From: Delphinapterus leucas
Lineage: Eukaryota > Chordata > Mammalia > Artiodactyla > Monodontidae
Assembly (NCBI RefSeq): GCF_002288925.2
Contig: NW_022097993.1
Coordinates: forward strand, 5,813,685 to 5,877,684
Direction of reading: 5' to 3'
Length of the DNA stretch: 64,000 nt
Shown here: piece after piece, positions 1-10,819 of the stretch
Layout: each line of letters opens with the position of its first letter
Position numbering within the stretch: position 1 is the stretch's first letter
Translations under genes and position numbers: made by a program
Notes under the pieces: generated by a model
Told to the model about the DNA's origin: nothing
Databases searched by the model: none
Seen by the model: only the letters and a program-made list of their open reading frames with translations

Positions 1-294
1 GTAATTGGGTTTAGGTGAGGGTGGAGCCCTAATGATGGAATTAGTGCCCTTATAAGAATAAATACCAGGAAGATTGCTTCCTCTCTCTCTTTCTACCCTC
101 ACACACCAAGGAAAGGCCATGTGAGGACACAGCAGGAAGGTGGCCATTTAGAAGAGAGTTCTCACCGGACACCAACTATGCTGGCACCTTGGCCTCGGAC
201 TTCCAGTCTCCAGAACTGTGAGTAATAAATTCCTGTTGTTTAAGTTGCTCAGTCTATGGTATTTTGTTGTGGCCACCCGAGCCAACTAAGACAG
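1..294 (+). repeat. MST-type MaLR LTR, left end cut by window edge
   Basis: The segment reads like the 3' two thirds of an ERVL-MaLR long terminal repeat of the MST group. It contains the block 'agtgcccttataag', the 'catgtgaggacacagc' block, the 'cagaactgtgagtaataaat' polyadenylation region and a terminal 'gccaactaagaca'. The family is nonautonomous or ancient ERVL-related. The LTR runs directly into matching internal sequence at about 295, so it is the 5' LTR of a provirus and not a solo LTR. Its first part lies outside the window. Family assignment is from remembered consensus; sub-family is uncertain. Confidence 0.8.
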
Positions 295-1303
295 ATTTTG
301 GCACTAAGAAGTGGGGTGATGCTGTAACAAGTACCTAAACATGTGGAAACAGCTTTGAAACTGGGTAATGGGTAGAGGCTAGAAGAGTTTTGAGGTGTAC
401 GCTAGAAATATAGACATTCTGGTGAGATCTCAGACAACAATGAGGAACATGTTACTGGAAAATGGAGGAAGGACTATCCATGTTATAAAGTGGCAAATAA
501 TTTGGCTGAATTGTGTTCTAGTGTTTTGTGTAAGGAAAATCTTGTGAATGATGAAATTAGATATTTAGTTAAGTAGATTTCTAAGCAGTATTGAAGGTAC
601 AGCTTTGTTCCTCCTGATTGCTTATAGAAAAATGTTAGATGAGAGATGGATTGAAGATGGAATTGTTAAGCAAAAGGAACCAGAATTTAAATATATGGAA
701 AATTTTCAACCTGTCCATATTGTAGAAAATGAGAAAGCATGTTCAGCAGAGAATGCCTACAGTGTGGGTACCAACTATTTGACCAGGAGACTACAGTGGG
801 TATAAATTATGGACCTTATCAGCCATCTCAACAGAAGCCAAGAATATAGATAGGATTATACCAGCAGAAACACTGTCAGCTGGGATTAAAGGAAACAGAA
901 AATGGGATGGAGTGGAGACTGTGAACATGTGCTATCCTTCAAGAAAAGGGAAGAAGTACTCCAAAGGTGATTCAGGGCTGCTACTCCCATCACAGCCCCA
1001 GAGTACACAGGGGTGATTGAAGGTGGGGGGAGTTGGTAAAGATACCTCCACTTGAGTTTTAAGGGGCAGGACATCCACCCAGCAGAGCTGCATAGGCAGG
1101 GCCCTTGCAGAGAGCGGTGTTGCTGCTGTTCCTTTGAGCCATGTCTGATTTAGGTAATATTTACATGAGACAATGGATTGTAAACTTAGAATTGATGCTG
1201 GGGATGAGTTAAGACATTGGGAATACATTGGGGCTGTTGGGATAGAATAAATAAATGTATTTCGCATATGAGAAGAATGTGAATGGGGGGGGCGGGGGTA
1301 GAA
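295..1303 (+). mobile_element. MaLR internal region (MST-int-like), degenerate
   Basis: The block follows the LTR without a gap, begins 'ttttggcactaagaagtgggg' and shows the usual order of MaLR internal landmarks. It ends in a G-rich polypurine tract (about 1285-1303). A short open stretch (605-805, 66 codons) is a remnant of the gag-like part and is broken upstream and downstream, so no protein is expected. The internal region is about 1 kb, shorter than typical MaLR internals, so deletions are likely. Confidence 0.75.
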
Positions 1304-1313
1304 TGCTATAGAC
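1304..1313 (+). repeat. Start of the 3' MaLR LTR, about 10 bases only
   Basis: Immediately after the polypurine tract comes 'tgctatagac', which fits the TGCTATGG-type start of an MST LTR. Similarity stops after about ten bases, so the 3' LTR has been deleted or replaced. The match is very short and its placement depends on the adjacent tract. Confidence 0.4.
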
Positions 1314-1375
1314 TTAATTCCATTGCCTCAAAATTCAGGAGTTCCTAAGTCACTTAAGTCACTCAAGGAATTTAA

Positions 1376-1560
1376 AGCCTAGTAATGATGATGATGATAA
1401 AAATAATAGCCAACATTATTGAGTGTTCACAATGAATGAGATGACGTTTTAAGTGATTTACATGTATTATATTAAATTCTCACAAAACGTAATAAAGTGA
1501 ACACTAATTCCATCCTGATTTTGAAAAGGAAGGAAAAAGACATAGAACGACAATAGGTAC
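1376..1560 (+). repeat. MIR SINE
   Basis: The core pattern of an ancient MIR is visible: 'aataatagccaacattattgagtg', then 'aagtgatttacatgtattatatt' and 'ttctcacaa', in the expected order. The tRNA-derived head and the 3' part are poorly preserved. This is a pan-mammalian fossil with no coding capacity. Confidence 0.65.
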
Positions 1561-2597
1561 ATTATTATGAAACTAATTAATGAATTTAACTTGAAGTAGA
1601 TGCTCTGAGGAAGAATTATAATACAGTAAGAGAATATAACTGGAATATTTCACCAGGGGCATTAAAGTTTAAAGAGAAAGTGACGCTTAACCAGGAGGTG
1701 AGGCCTGAGTAATTGTGAGGGAGGCAAAGTCATATGAGAACAGAAGAGGGAAAGCAGCTTGTGAAAATACCCTGAGATGGGAAGGAGTTCCAGGAAAGGA
1801 ACGAGGCGTATGTGGACACATTGTGACAAGATGCACAACCAGAGTGAAGAATGAACTGGTGGAGGGCAGGACAGAGGCAAAGAGACCACTTTGGGGTCAA
1901 ATCAGGTAATCGCTGACAGGAGTCCACAGTGCCCTATGGTGGCAGTGGACGTAAAACAAGTTGACGCATTTGGAATATACCTGATCTGCAAAATCTACTA
2001 AAGGAGTGGTTGTGATACGCGAGAGAGAATAAAAATTTAAATTGACTCTCAAGTGTCCATGCTGAACAGTTACTAATATGGTGGGATCATTTGGTAAGAA
2101 TAGAAAAGCAAAGAAAAGAACATATGAATTGTATAGCTCTTTCTAATGTTTCTAGAATGCACGGTGTGTGGCTAGGATACATGGTGTTTAATGTATTTTC
2201 TACATCCATTCCTTCATTCACTCACTGATTTATTACACGCCCGGAACCATGCCCTCTGCTAGGTGGTTAGAATGCAAAAGTAAGGGATGACCTCAACAGG
2301 CTTGGACATGTGGTGATGAGACTCAGACCTCTGAGGAGGAGGCCACTGCTTTATTTTTGGTAATTTAACCTCTAAAGAGATGCAATGAAGATGTTTCTGT
2401 GAGTGAAGGAAGAAAGTGGAATCAGGACCCAGTTGTTATTGAAAGAAAATGATGCTTCTATGGTGAAGAGCCATTTCTGAGACAGGGTGGGTGCTGGCAG
2501 AAACATCAGGCAAATCAGAAAGTGTAAGTCCCTTTCCCATCCTCCTACCTTTCAGTGAACCCCAGTACCCTTTCTTTATCTTCCTTCATCCCTTCTT
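1561..2597. other. Unassigned stretch with a weak LINE-tail-like motif
   Basis: No gene or confident repeat was recognised. At about 2205-2290 there is a degenerate copy of the 'cattcattcactcactgatttatt' motif common at the ends of old LINE or MIR-like repeats. The 75- and 64-codon frames at 1662-1909 overlap on opposite strands and have no recognisable family. The composition is ordinary. Confidence 0.5.
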
Positions 2598-2688
2598 TTC
2601 TTCCTTACTTCTTTTATTTTCTTTCTTTCTCTCTCTCTCTCTCTCCCTCTCCCTCTCCCTCTCTCCCTCTCTCCCTCTCTCCCTTTCC

Positions 2689-2723
<35 letters not shown>

Positions 2724-2725
2724 GA
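2598..2725 (+). repeat. Pyrimidine-rich microsatellite (TC, CCCTCT, TTTC)
   Basis: An almost pure C/T strand of about 125 bases is made of TTTC, CT and CCCTCT units. The long serine/leucine-rich frame at 2491-2751 is simply the translation of this repeat. Homopurine-homopyrimidine tracts like this can adopt triplex structure, but nothing here indicates a function. Confidence 0.9.
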
Positions 2726-3356
2726 GGATTAAACAAAAAGGCCTTAGATGAATGTATAGGTTCGGGAGTCATCAGTATAGGATGAGATTATCGTGACAGT
2801 ATGTTTTATGAAAGATGACCTAGAAAGGTACCCTCCTAATCGCTGGCCTGTCCTCTTCAGCTGCACAGCTACACAAGCTTGAGGTAATGTCTCCTCTCCT
2901 TCCATTAATGTATTGGTGCTATGGTAGAGATCACAAACTCAAATGCCAAGAAATAACATGTGATTTGAACTCAGCAGAAAGAAGATAGAAAACCAGAGGG
3001 CCACTGGAGAATGGGAGAAAGCCTGCCTTGTTTAGTCATTAAATTCAAATTCTGTGCAAATACGTTTGTACTAGCCAAACAAAACAAGACTGCAGCCAGA
3101 TTCTGCCAACAGCTGCTGATTTGCAAGTTATGTCAGGCATGTAGCTGACTAGTTCACTAATCTCTGATTAAAGGATGCCACATCCACATTTTAATATGTT
3201 ACCCATCTAGGGTATTTGCATTCTGGAAAAGGGTTTCATGAGATGCAATATTTTTAGCCCTTGAGAACTTCACGTCAAGAAACACTGTTAAGATGTTACA
3301 GGAGAGTTCTTTGAGCAATGCTCTCTAAATTACAATGCAAAGAGCAAATAATGTGA
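2726..3356. other. Unassigned stretch
   Basis: I recognise neither a gene nor a repeat family. Composition is moderately AT-rich with no long frame on either strand. Confidence 0.5.
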
Positions 3357-3370
3357 AAAGCCAATCCTTG

Positions 3371-3589
3371 GGGGCTTCCCTGCTGGCGCAGTGGTTGAGA
3401 GTCTGCCTGCCGCTGCAGGGGACACGGGTTCGTGCCCCAGTCCGGGAAGATCCCACATGCTGCGGAGCGGCTGGTCCCATGAGCCATGGCCGCTGAGCCT
3501 GCGCTTCCCGAGCCTGTGCTCCGCAACGGGAGGGGCCACGGCACTGAGAGGCCCGCATACCACAACAACAACAACAACAACAACAACAA
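3371..3589 (+). mobile_element. CHR-type tRNA-Glu-derived SINE
   Basis: The element has the tRNA-related head (A box TGGCGCAGTGG, B-box-like GTTCGTGCC), the CHR body with 'gagccatggccgctgagcc' and a 3' tail of CAA repeats in place of plain A. The flanking duplication AAAAGCCAATC(C)TTG occurs at 3357-3370 and 3590-3603 with one indel. An RNA polymerase III promoter is implied by the boxes. Transposition depends on L1 proteins supplied in trans. Confidence 0.93.
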
Positions 3590-3603
3590 AAAAGCCAATC
3601 TTG

Positions 3604-4079
3604 TTTAAAATGTATGTCCATATAACACCACATGAAAGTGACCCTTAGAAATTATTTATTTGACCAAAATCAGCTATTTTTTAGACCCCCTTTTGTTGAC
3701 TGACTTAGAAATGCTGTGTAAGTACAAGCACACCTTCTTCCTTGCACATGTTAATTTTTAGGATAGAGATTTTCATTTCTCAATTCAGATAGCAAATTAA
3801 TCAACTAACAAGGATTTGACACATGGAACATGGATCAATCAATTTTACAACTATAATTGGAATCAGACACTTCACATTTTATGCTAATATTAGTGATTCT
3901 GGTGACTGAGTAATTAGAAATAAATTATTTCTGCAAAGATCCATCTCAACACATAATAAAACAGGGGCTAGGAATAAACTAATTTATTTAAGAAAATCAG
4001 AGTGTAGTAAATATTTAATGAGAAGCATAATAATGTACACTATATTAAGAAAGATAGATGTAATGGAAGATGAAATCTG
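3604..4079. other. Unassigned AT-rich stretch
   Basis: No repeat family or coding frame was recognised between the SINE duplication and the L2 that follows. Confidence 0.5.
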
Positions 4080-4159
4080 AACATAGGCATGGCTCATCAA
4101 GAAACTCCTTACCCTGGTTTACAAAGCCCTCTATGAGTTGGTTTTAGCTATGTGGCTTG

Positions 4160-4293
4160 TATTTTATTGTACTGTATTGTATTTTACTTTATTTTATTGG
4201 CCGCAGTGCACAGCATGCCGTATCTTCCTGTGTGAGTTGGTTCATGTCTACATTGCTAAGCATATCTGCTTTTTTTCAACTGCTATGTTCTAG
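4160..4293 (-). mobile_element. Possible partial tRNA-Glu SINE insertion
   Basis: The segment begins with a T/A-rich tract followed by 'ttggccgcagtgcacagcatgccg', like the tail-proximal part of the older SINE type in minus orientation, then diverges. It is flanked by a degenerate direct repeat (TAGCTATGTGgcTT near 4147 and TAGCTATGTGatTT near 4293) that may be its target duplication. Confidence 0.4.
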
Positions 4294-4321
4294 CTATGTG
4301 ATTTTTATTTTGTATTATTTT

Positions 4322-4444
4322 ATTTATTTATTTTTGGCCATGCCGCACGGCATGTAGGATCTTAGTTCCCCAACCAGGGATTGAACCTGTGCCCCCTGCA
4401 GTGGAAACATGGAGTCCTAACCACTGGACCACCACGGAATTCCC
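4322..4444 (-). mobile_element. Older CHR-related tRNA-Glu SINE
   Basis: Read on the minus strand, the tRNA-like head lies at the right (about 4370-4440, complement of 'ccaaccagggattgaacctg') and the tail at the left in an AT-rich run. It differs from the abundant young copies in its shorter body ('ttggccatgccgcacggcatg'). Its divergence implies a more ancient insertion, here inside L2. Confidence 0.8.
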
Positions 4445-4780
4445 TGTTTTTCTATTATTTTAATATGGTAAACATGTTGTAGCTTGAGAGCCTTTACGTC
4501 AGCTGTTTCCTTTGCCTGGGATGCTCATTCCCCAGATATTTGAACTTCTGACTCCTTCTCATCGCTCAGATTATTATTACAATATTACTAACTCAGAGAG
4601 GCCTGTCTAGAACAACTAGTCTAAAATAGTTACCCAATGGCTCTCTATAATATTATTTTATTTCAATTATCTGCATATACTGGTCCCTAGCTGATGTTTT
4701 TAAATTTGTTCATTTATGGTCTTTCTTGCATTTCCACCCATCTCTAAGCTTCATGAGAGCTGCAAATAATATAAGCTCTA

Positions 4781-5189
4781 TGTAGTAGGCTGAATGGTGT
4801 CTCCAAAAAGATATGCTCTAATCTCCGGAATCTGTGAATGTGACTTTATACAGCAAAAGATATGAGAAGTTAAGGATGTTGAGAGGAGGAACGTATCCTA
4901 ATCTATCTGGGTGGGCCCTAACCACACACAGAGGAGAAGATGATGTGAAGGTGGAAGAGGGAATGGAAAGATGAAACTATGAACCACAGAAAGCCAAGGC
5001 ACGCCAGCAGCCACCAGAATCTAGAAGAGGCAAAGAATTCCTTCCCAGACCGGCCAGAAGCAGCATGGCCCTAACAAACACTTGATTTCAGATTTCTGGC
5101 CTCCAGGACTTGCAGAAAACAAATTTCTGTTGTCTTAAGCCACCCAGTGTGCAGCAATTTGTTACAACAGCAATAGGAAACTAATATAC
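4781..5189 (+). repeat. MLT1-type MaLR solo LTR
   Basis: A full-length LTR starts TGTAGTAGGCTGAATGGTG and ends with 'aggaaactaatata'. Internal landmarks in order include 'gggtgggccctaa', 'agatgatgtgaaggtgg', 'agccaccagaatctag' and 'caaatttctgttgtcttaagcc'. No internal proviral sequence follows, so it is a solo LTR from recombination. It interrupts the L2 on its left. No clear target duplication remains. Confidence 0.8.
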
Positions 5190-5519
5190 CTTCTTTAAAA
5201 CAAAACAAAACAAACTTAAAATAAATAAATCAAGATGCAGAGTTGTTAAGAAAGAGTTAAAAATAACAGAAAGAAAGCTAAAGGAATGACTGGAAATGCT
5301 GCTAGGAAGCAATATTAAAAGCAGTGAAAATTAAAATTAAAAAGTGACGGAAAACACAGAGACCTAGGGGGCAGATATAAGCCATTCTCACAAAAAGAAA
5401 CTGTAAAGTAAAAACGTTTCAATGATTATGGAAACTATGCTTAATACAGAAAATGGCAAAGATGAAACACATGTTTTTGGAGTCCCTGAAAAAGAGAAAA
5501 GAAAAATAATATTCAAAGA
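5190..5519. other. Unassigned A-rich stretch
   Basis: Begins with an AAAAC simple repeat (about 5199-5215) and continues A-rich. It may be an upstream part of the old L1 below, but I cannot show that. Confidence 0.4.
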
Positions 5520-6650
5520 AATGCCATACAAATTTCCCTGGGTAAAAAAATATAAAGTTATTTATCAAAGGAAATACCACTTCCCCCCAAACTAATATAA
5601 TATGATTAATGAAGAAATATCAAGCTATCATTTATGCATTTCTATAAAAATAAAGGCATATGGTTATAGAGGTAGCAAAAATAATTGTCCAACATCATAG
5701 GTAGAAGAAAGGTAGCTTATTTAATCTCAGACTTCCTCTGGACCGCATACAACCTCAGAAAACAAGAAAGCTGTTTGTGCCACTCACTGAATTCAGGAAC
5801 TAAAGGAATACAGCATCCATGAGCCTTTATTGGAATATGATATTTAAGGATGAAGTCTGACTAATCAAGAGATTAATGATAATAGTACAAACGTTAGGAA
5901 AGTAAAATAATAAAACTTCTGGTAGTAGAAAAGGATTTCTAACTGTGGCTCAAAATCCTGAATCCACAAAATAAAGATTGATTTTGATAACCTTAAAAAC
6001 AAATTTCTGATTAGCCAATCAAAAGATAAATTACTTTCTGTGAAAATTGCAATTTTATAACAGACAAGGCCAAATATTTTGAATCTGTAAAGAGTTTCCA
6101 AGAGTTGATAGGATAAAATAAATCACCTAATAAACAAATGGGCAAATTATGTGAACAAGCAATGAACAAAAAGGCAAAACAACTTGTCTGTACACATAAG
6201 ATGCCCAACCTTGTTTAAAATAGAGATGGACAGTAAAATTGCACTGAGATATCATGTTTTCCCTGTCAGTGAAATGAAAATCTAAAAATTTGATAACACT
6301 CCCCATTTGTAAGATTTAGGATATCAGGAACTTTTCTACTTTGCTGTTGGAGGGTAAATTTGTACACATTCTCTGTAAGAAAATTTGTCAGTAGTTATCA
6401 AAAAGAAATTCATATACCTTTTGTACAGCAATTTCACTTTGGGAAATTTATTTTACAGATTTACTTCCAGAGGAAAGAAATTAAATATTGCAGTATTGTT
6501 TGTAGAAACAAAGTATTTTAAACTTCCTAAGTGTCCATTAATAGGGAACTGGTTAAAAGAATTGACACATCGATACAATAGAAAACTATACAGTTATAGA
6601 AAATTATGATTCAACATCAGTGATATGTTGTGAAATAATAAACATGTATA
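5520..6650 (+). repeat. Old L1 (L1M/HAL1-like) 3' part
   Basis: A degenerate plus-strand LINE tail is recognisable from landmarks such as 'caaatgggcaaattatgtgaacaagc', 'attgcactgagatatcatgtttt', 'gttggagggtaaatttgtacac' and 'aagtgtccattaatagggaactgg'. These correspond to the end of ORF2 and 3' region in old mammalian L1s. Divergence is high and all frames are broken. The left boundary is approximate. Confidence 0.6.
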
Positions 6651-6724
6651 TTCCCACATATATTGTGGAATGATTAACATAAGATGAAATAAAAGTGAGT
6701 ATAATGTACTATATTTTCCATTTT

Positions 6725-7320
6725 AATTACAATGTGTCTTGGTGTGGACCCTTTGGATTGATCTTGTTTGGGACTCTCTGTGCTTCCTGGATCTAGGTGT
6801 CTATTTCCCTTCCCAAGTTAAGGAAGTTTTCAGCTGTTACTCCTTTAACTAAGTTCTCTGCCTCTTTCTTTCTCTCTCCTCCTTCTACGACCCCTAGAAT
6901 GTGAATGTTTGTATGCCTGACGTTGTCCCAGGAGTCACTTAACTATTTTCATTTTTAATTTTGTTTGTTTGTTCAGCTAAGTTTAGTTGCACTACTCTGT
7001 CTTCCATTTTACTGATCCATTCCTCCTTATCATCTAATCTACTATTGATTCCTTCTAGTATATTTTAAATTTCAGTTAATGTATCCTTCAGCTCTGCTTG
7101 GTTCTTTATATTTTCTAACCTTTGTTAGTCTTCTCACTGCAGTCATCCATTCTTCTCCTGAGTTCCTTGAGCATCTTTATAATCATTACCGTGAACTCTT
7201 TAATAGGTAGATTGCTTATCTCTACTTTGCTTAGTTCTTCTTCTGGGGTTTTATCTTGGCCACTCCCCAGCATTGTCTTTATAATGTTTTTATTTTGTCT
7301 GTTTCTCTAATAAGAATAAG
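6725..7320 (-). repeat. L1 ORF1 fragment, antisense
   Basis: The minus strand carries an L1 ORF1 coiled-coil-encoding segment. The same sequence type is seen antisense at 48200-48990 and sense at 26240-26430: all share the acidic 'EDKTPEE..SEVEI.NL' region when translated. Here the frame is broken by several stops. ORF1 protein is the RNA-binding chaperone of L1; no intact version is present. Confidence 0.65.
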
Positions 7321-7689
7321 TTTGAGTTTCCTGGAAATAGACCTAAAATGAAGACTTGTCTACAGAAACTTTCTTGGAGAGTGCTCTTGTGAGATAAAAG
7401 TGTAAGGAAGTAAATAAGGCAAAATTGGAGAGAGATGTTGATATAATTGCAACAGAGACCTCATCCAATCTTTAATATGCTCTGAGCACACTCCAAGCTT
7501 GAAGTGGATACCCTTAGGGGATGTTAACATGCTATACAAAAGTGTTCACAATTTGTGCATACTCATATTTCCAACTACACGCCTTTCCCTAAAACTTCAA
7601 TTCCCCCATCTCTTTCTTTTCATGTCCCATACCATCCAGTCAGGCCATTTATCCTGCCTATGCATCTATACAGAATATTAGCTCAGCCC
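7321..7689. other. Unassigned stretch
   Basis: No family was recognised. It may be flanking DNA or the 3' end of the ERVL-like provirus that follows. Confidence 0.4.
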
Positions 7690-8334
7690 ATTTCTCTCAC
7701 CAAAAATGAATGACAAAATGTGTCACCTAGACCTCTTCCCATAGAAGGATGTCATTCAGGACCATCTCACTGGGGCTGTAACGCAGTTGCCCTCCATTAG
7801 TAGCTCACATAAACTTACTCAACTGACCCATTCATGACAGTCAAAGCCATCCTTTTTCCTTCTTCATGAATTGGCCATAAAGAATCTCTCACATGATCAT
7901 AAGCATAAGCTTAGCATGAAGCACTGGTGCAACAATGAGGGATGACATAGCAGTCCGGGTAACCTACTTGTGTAGCTTGTGTGGTCACTCTTGCACTGCT
8001 CACACAGGATCCCAGATGTGTCACTTCCAACTTATGATAGATTGCTGTTAAACCCACTTAACTTTATGATATGTTGGGTCTGACAGAATCCAATGCATTA
8101 TGGGCAGCTTTGGCTAGATAATCAGAGTGTTTCACTCTCTGTTACTCCATCTCTCTCAGGTGGATTAGCAAGATAGGATTACCTTGCTAAATGGTGGATT
8201 ACCAAGCTATTTTTGAAATGGTGTGTAGTTCTCTGTAGATATCATGGCCTTGCCCTAGAACCATGTGGTCTACATTGTCATTCACTATTGGGTCTATCAT
8301 TAACTGCACATATCTTTCCATCAATAAATAACCC
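7690..8334 (-). mobile_element. ERVL-like provirus, 3' pol-side block, antisense
   Basis: The text resembles antisense ERVL-class internal sequence (for example 'ccaatgcattatgggcagctttgg' followed by 'cactctctgttactccatctctc'). It lies in the expected order with the blocks at 10058-10815 and 11790-12960, so I treat the three as one fragmented provirus in minus orientation. No frame survives. The family name is from memory and uncertain. Confidence 0.4.
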
Positions 8335-8506
8335 CCCGCACTGCCCAATATGGTAGCTACAAGGCACATGTGACTATTTAGTTAAATAAAATTAGAAATT
8401 CAGTTCCTTAGTTGCACTAGCCACATTTTGAGTGTTCAGTAGTTGCGTATGGCTTGTGACTACTATATTGCACCATACAAACATGGCAGAATTTCATCAC
8501 TGTTGA
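8335..8506. mobile_element. Palindromic hAT-Charlie-type nonautonomous element (MER58-like)
   Basis: Both halves carry inverted copies of a 'gtagc-acatgtg' motif around an AT-rich centre ('actatttagttaaataaaattag'), with 'cagttccttagttgcactagccacatttt' in the right half. This is typical of the short palindromic hAT elements of placental mammals. No transposase is encoded. Confidence 0.55.
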
Positions 8507-8712
8507 AGGTTTTATTGAAAAATGGTGCAGAACCATGAGGTCTTCCAGGTCATAGGAATTAAGTGGCATGTCTCCTTTCACCATAGGTGGGACCCTCTTG
8601 GGCTCTTTCCTGTACTAGGTCCTTCTCAAAGCTGACCATCTTTTATGGCACTAAGGAACTGAATTTGAACTAATTTTCCCAAGTTAATAATACGCTATCA
8701 TCTAAAACAAGC
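8507..8712 (-). mobile_element. ERVL-like provirus block between hAT element and L1
   Basis: Sequence such as 'atggtgcagaaccatgaggtcttccaggtcat' fits continuation of the antisense ERVL-like internal region. The identification rests mainly on its position between blocks of the same provirus. Confidence 0.3.
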
Positions 8713-9720
8713 CACAGCCTAGGAGAAAATATTTGCAAAAGACATTTCTGATAAGGGACTATTATCCAAAATACACAAAGAAGATACATAGATGGCAAAG
8801 AAGCATATGAAAAAGGTGCTCCACACCATATGTCATCAGAGAATAAAAATTAAAACAATAAAGAGCTACCCTACATACCTATTAGGATGGCAAAAATATA
8901 AAACACAGTCAACATCAAGAACTAGCAAGGATGTGGAGCAACAGAAACACTCATTCAGTCCTAGTGGGAATGCAAAATAATACAGCCACCTTGGAAGACA
9001 GCTTGGCAGTTTCTTACCATATGATTCAGAAATCATGCTCCTTAGTATTAACCCAAATAAGCTGAAGATTATGTCAACACAAAACTTGAAAATGAGGGTG
9101 ATGACAGCTTTATTCATAATTGCCCAAACCTGGAACCAATCAAGATGTTCTCAGTAGATGAATGGGATGAATTCCATACAGTGGAATATTATTCAGTGTT
9201 AAAAAGAAATTAGCTATCAAGCCCTGAAAGTCATGAAGAAAATATAGAGGAATATAAATATAAGTGCAAGAAGCCAATATGAAAAGGCTACATACTGTAC
9301 GATCCCACCTATATGGCATTCTGGAGAAGGCAAAACTATGGAGACAGTGAAAAGATCAGTGGTTGTCAGGAGTTTGGGGAGAGGGAGAGGTAAACAGGTG
9401 GAGCACAGAGGATTTTTAGGTCAGTGGAACTACTTTGTATGATACTATAATGCTGGATACATGTCATTATACATTTGTCCAAACCCATAGGATATACAAT
9501 ACCAAGAGTGAACCCTCATACAAACTATGGACTTTAGGTGATAATAATGTCCGTGTAGCTTCATCAGTTGTAACAAAGGTACCACTCTGGTGGGGGATGC
9601 TGAAAATAGAAAAAACTATGAATGACTTAACGAAAGGAGGTATTTGGGAAATCTCTGTATCTCTGGCTCAATTTTGCTATGAATTTAAATTTACTCTAAA
9701 TAAAGTCTATTTTTAAAAAA
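8713..9720 (+). mobile_element. L1MA-type LINE, 3' 1 kb with poly(A)
   Basis: The segment covers the end of ORF2 ('ggagaaaatatttgc', 'aaaagacatttctgataagggac', 'ggaatattattcagtgtt') and the 3' UTR, ending in a poly(A) at 9713-9720. It is 5' truncated. The reading frame is interrupted many times, so no protein is made. It lies in the ERVL-like provirus. Confidence 0.75.
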
Positions 9721-10048
9721 GGATATGCTTTGTAGATAAGTTCAAAAACAGAAACAGAGTTACAGATGTAGAAAACAAACTTATGGTTACTGGGGTGTAA
9801 GGGGGAGGGGAGGGATAAATTGGAAGTTTGGGATTGACACATACACATTACTATATATAAAACAGATAACTAATAAGGACCTAATGTATAGCACAGGGAA
9901 GTCTACTGAATACTCTGTAATGGCCTATATGGGGAAAGAATCTAAAAAAGAGTGGATATATGTATATGTATAACATTCAATTTGCTGTACACCTGAAACT
10001 AACAGAACATTGTAAATCAACTATACCTCAATAAAAATTTTTTAAAAA
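9721..10048 (+). mobile_element. Younger L1 3' UTR inserted at the tail of the L1MA
   Basis: It is the cetartiodactyl-type L1 3' end, with 'cttatggttactgggg', 'acacattactatatataaaa', 'gctgtacacctgaaactaac' and the terminal 'cctcaataaaaattttt'. A near-perfect duplication AAAAAGGRTATGCT is found at about 9716-9729 and 10044-10057. The copy is strongly 5' truncated and noncoding. Confidence 0.8.
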
Positions 10049-10057
10049 GGGTATGCT

Positions 10058-10815
10058 GCCTCCAAAGCTCAGAGACCTACCGAGTATCCTGTTTCTTACT
10101 TGTGGGTCATGCAAGATGTGATATTTTGTCCTATACTTTAGATTGCATATCACAGTATGACCTAGATTTCTGGATCCATAAAATTCCATTTACATGGCTG
10201 ATTGTTGAATCTTTATGCAGTTTATCTCTCATCCTCTGGAGTCTGAGTATCTAACTAAGCCCTGTGTGCCCCTTGCCGTTTCTTGTTCATCTGCCTGTCA
10301 ACATGATATAAACACTATACTGGACCAAAGTGATGATCTGAGGAATGTCCAGAAGGTCAAGTGACTTTTGGAAAGTTAATATAGCTCTGGGACAAAAACA
10401 TAATGTATACTGTTGTCCATATCTTGTGATGTCGACAGTTTCTCATGATCCTTCTGAATAGGGATGAAAAATAATCATACCTGCATGTACCAGAAGCTAA
10501 ATTAATATGCCCTACCAAAGATATCACATTTGCACAACTTCTACAATTGGAACTACTACTTGGTTGTTTGTATTAGGCTACTGTCATCCATAAACCTATC
10601 CAATTTTTTTAGGGGTTAGACTACTGAACTATATGGGGATGGTAAGAACTGCCACACCTGTCATCTTTAAATATTTAAGGGTGATAGTAAGTAACCCATT
10701 CCTTCAAAAATGTGTTGTTGTTTTTTATTTACTATTATTTTCTGGGGAAGTGGATAGTTTTAGAGGCTTCCGATGGGCCTTCTCCACTATAACTCTTACC
10801 ACGTGGACAGAGTTG
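10058..10815 (-). mobile_element. ERVL-like pol block, antisense
   Basis: Landmarks including 'tgtaccagaagctaaattaatatgcc', 'gtaagtaacccattccttc' and 'ggcttccgatgggccttctccactataac' fit the antisense of an ERVL-class pol region. Multiple stops interrupt the minus-strand frame. The 76-codon plus-strand frame within it is a shadow. Confidence 0.45.
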
Positions 10816-10819
10816 GAGA

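Larger units (their letters stand above)
4080..4780 (+). repeat. L2 LINE 3' part, interrupted by SINE insertions
   Basis: Two blocks of L2 sequence, 4095-4160 ('acaaagccctctatgagttgg') and about 4485-4780 (including 'tttgcctgggatgctcattccccagatat', 'cagagaggcctg' and 'catgagagctgcaa'), are collinear with the 3' end of L2. The intervening DNA is a partial SINE-like piece and an old CHR-related SINE. The right end is cut by the MLT1-type LTR at 4781. Confidence 0.7.

Noticed and set aside
2491..2751. Leucine/serine/phenylalanine-rich 86-codon frame resembling a membrane protein
   Set aside because: Translation of a TC-rich microsatellite.
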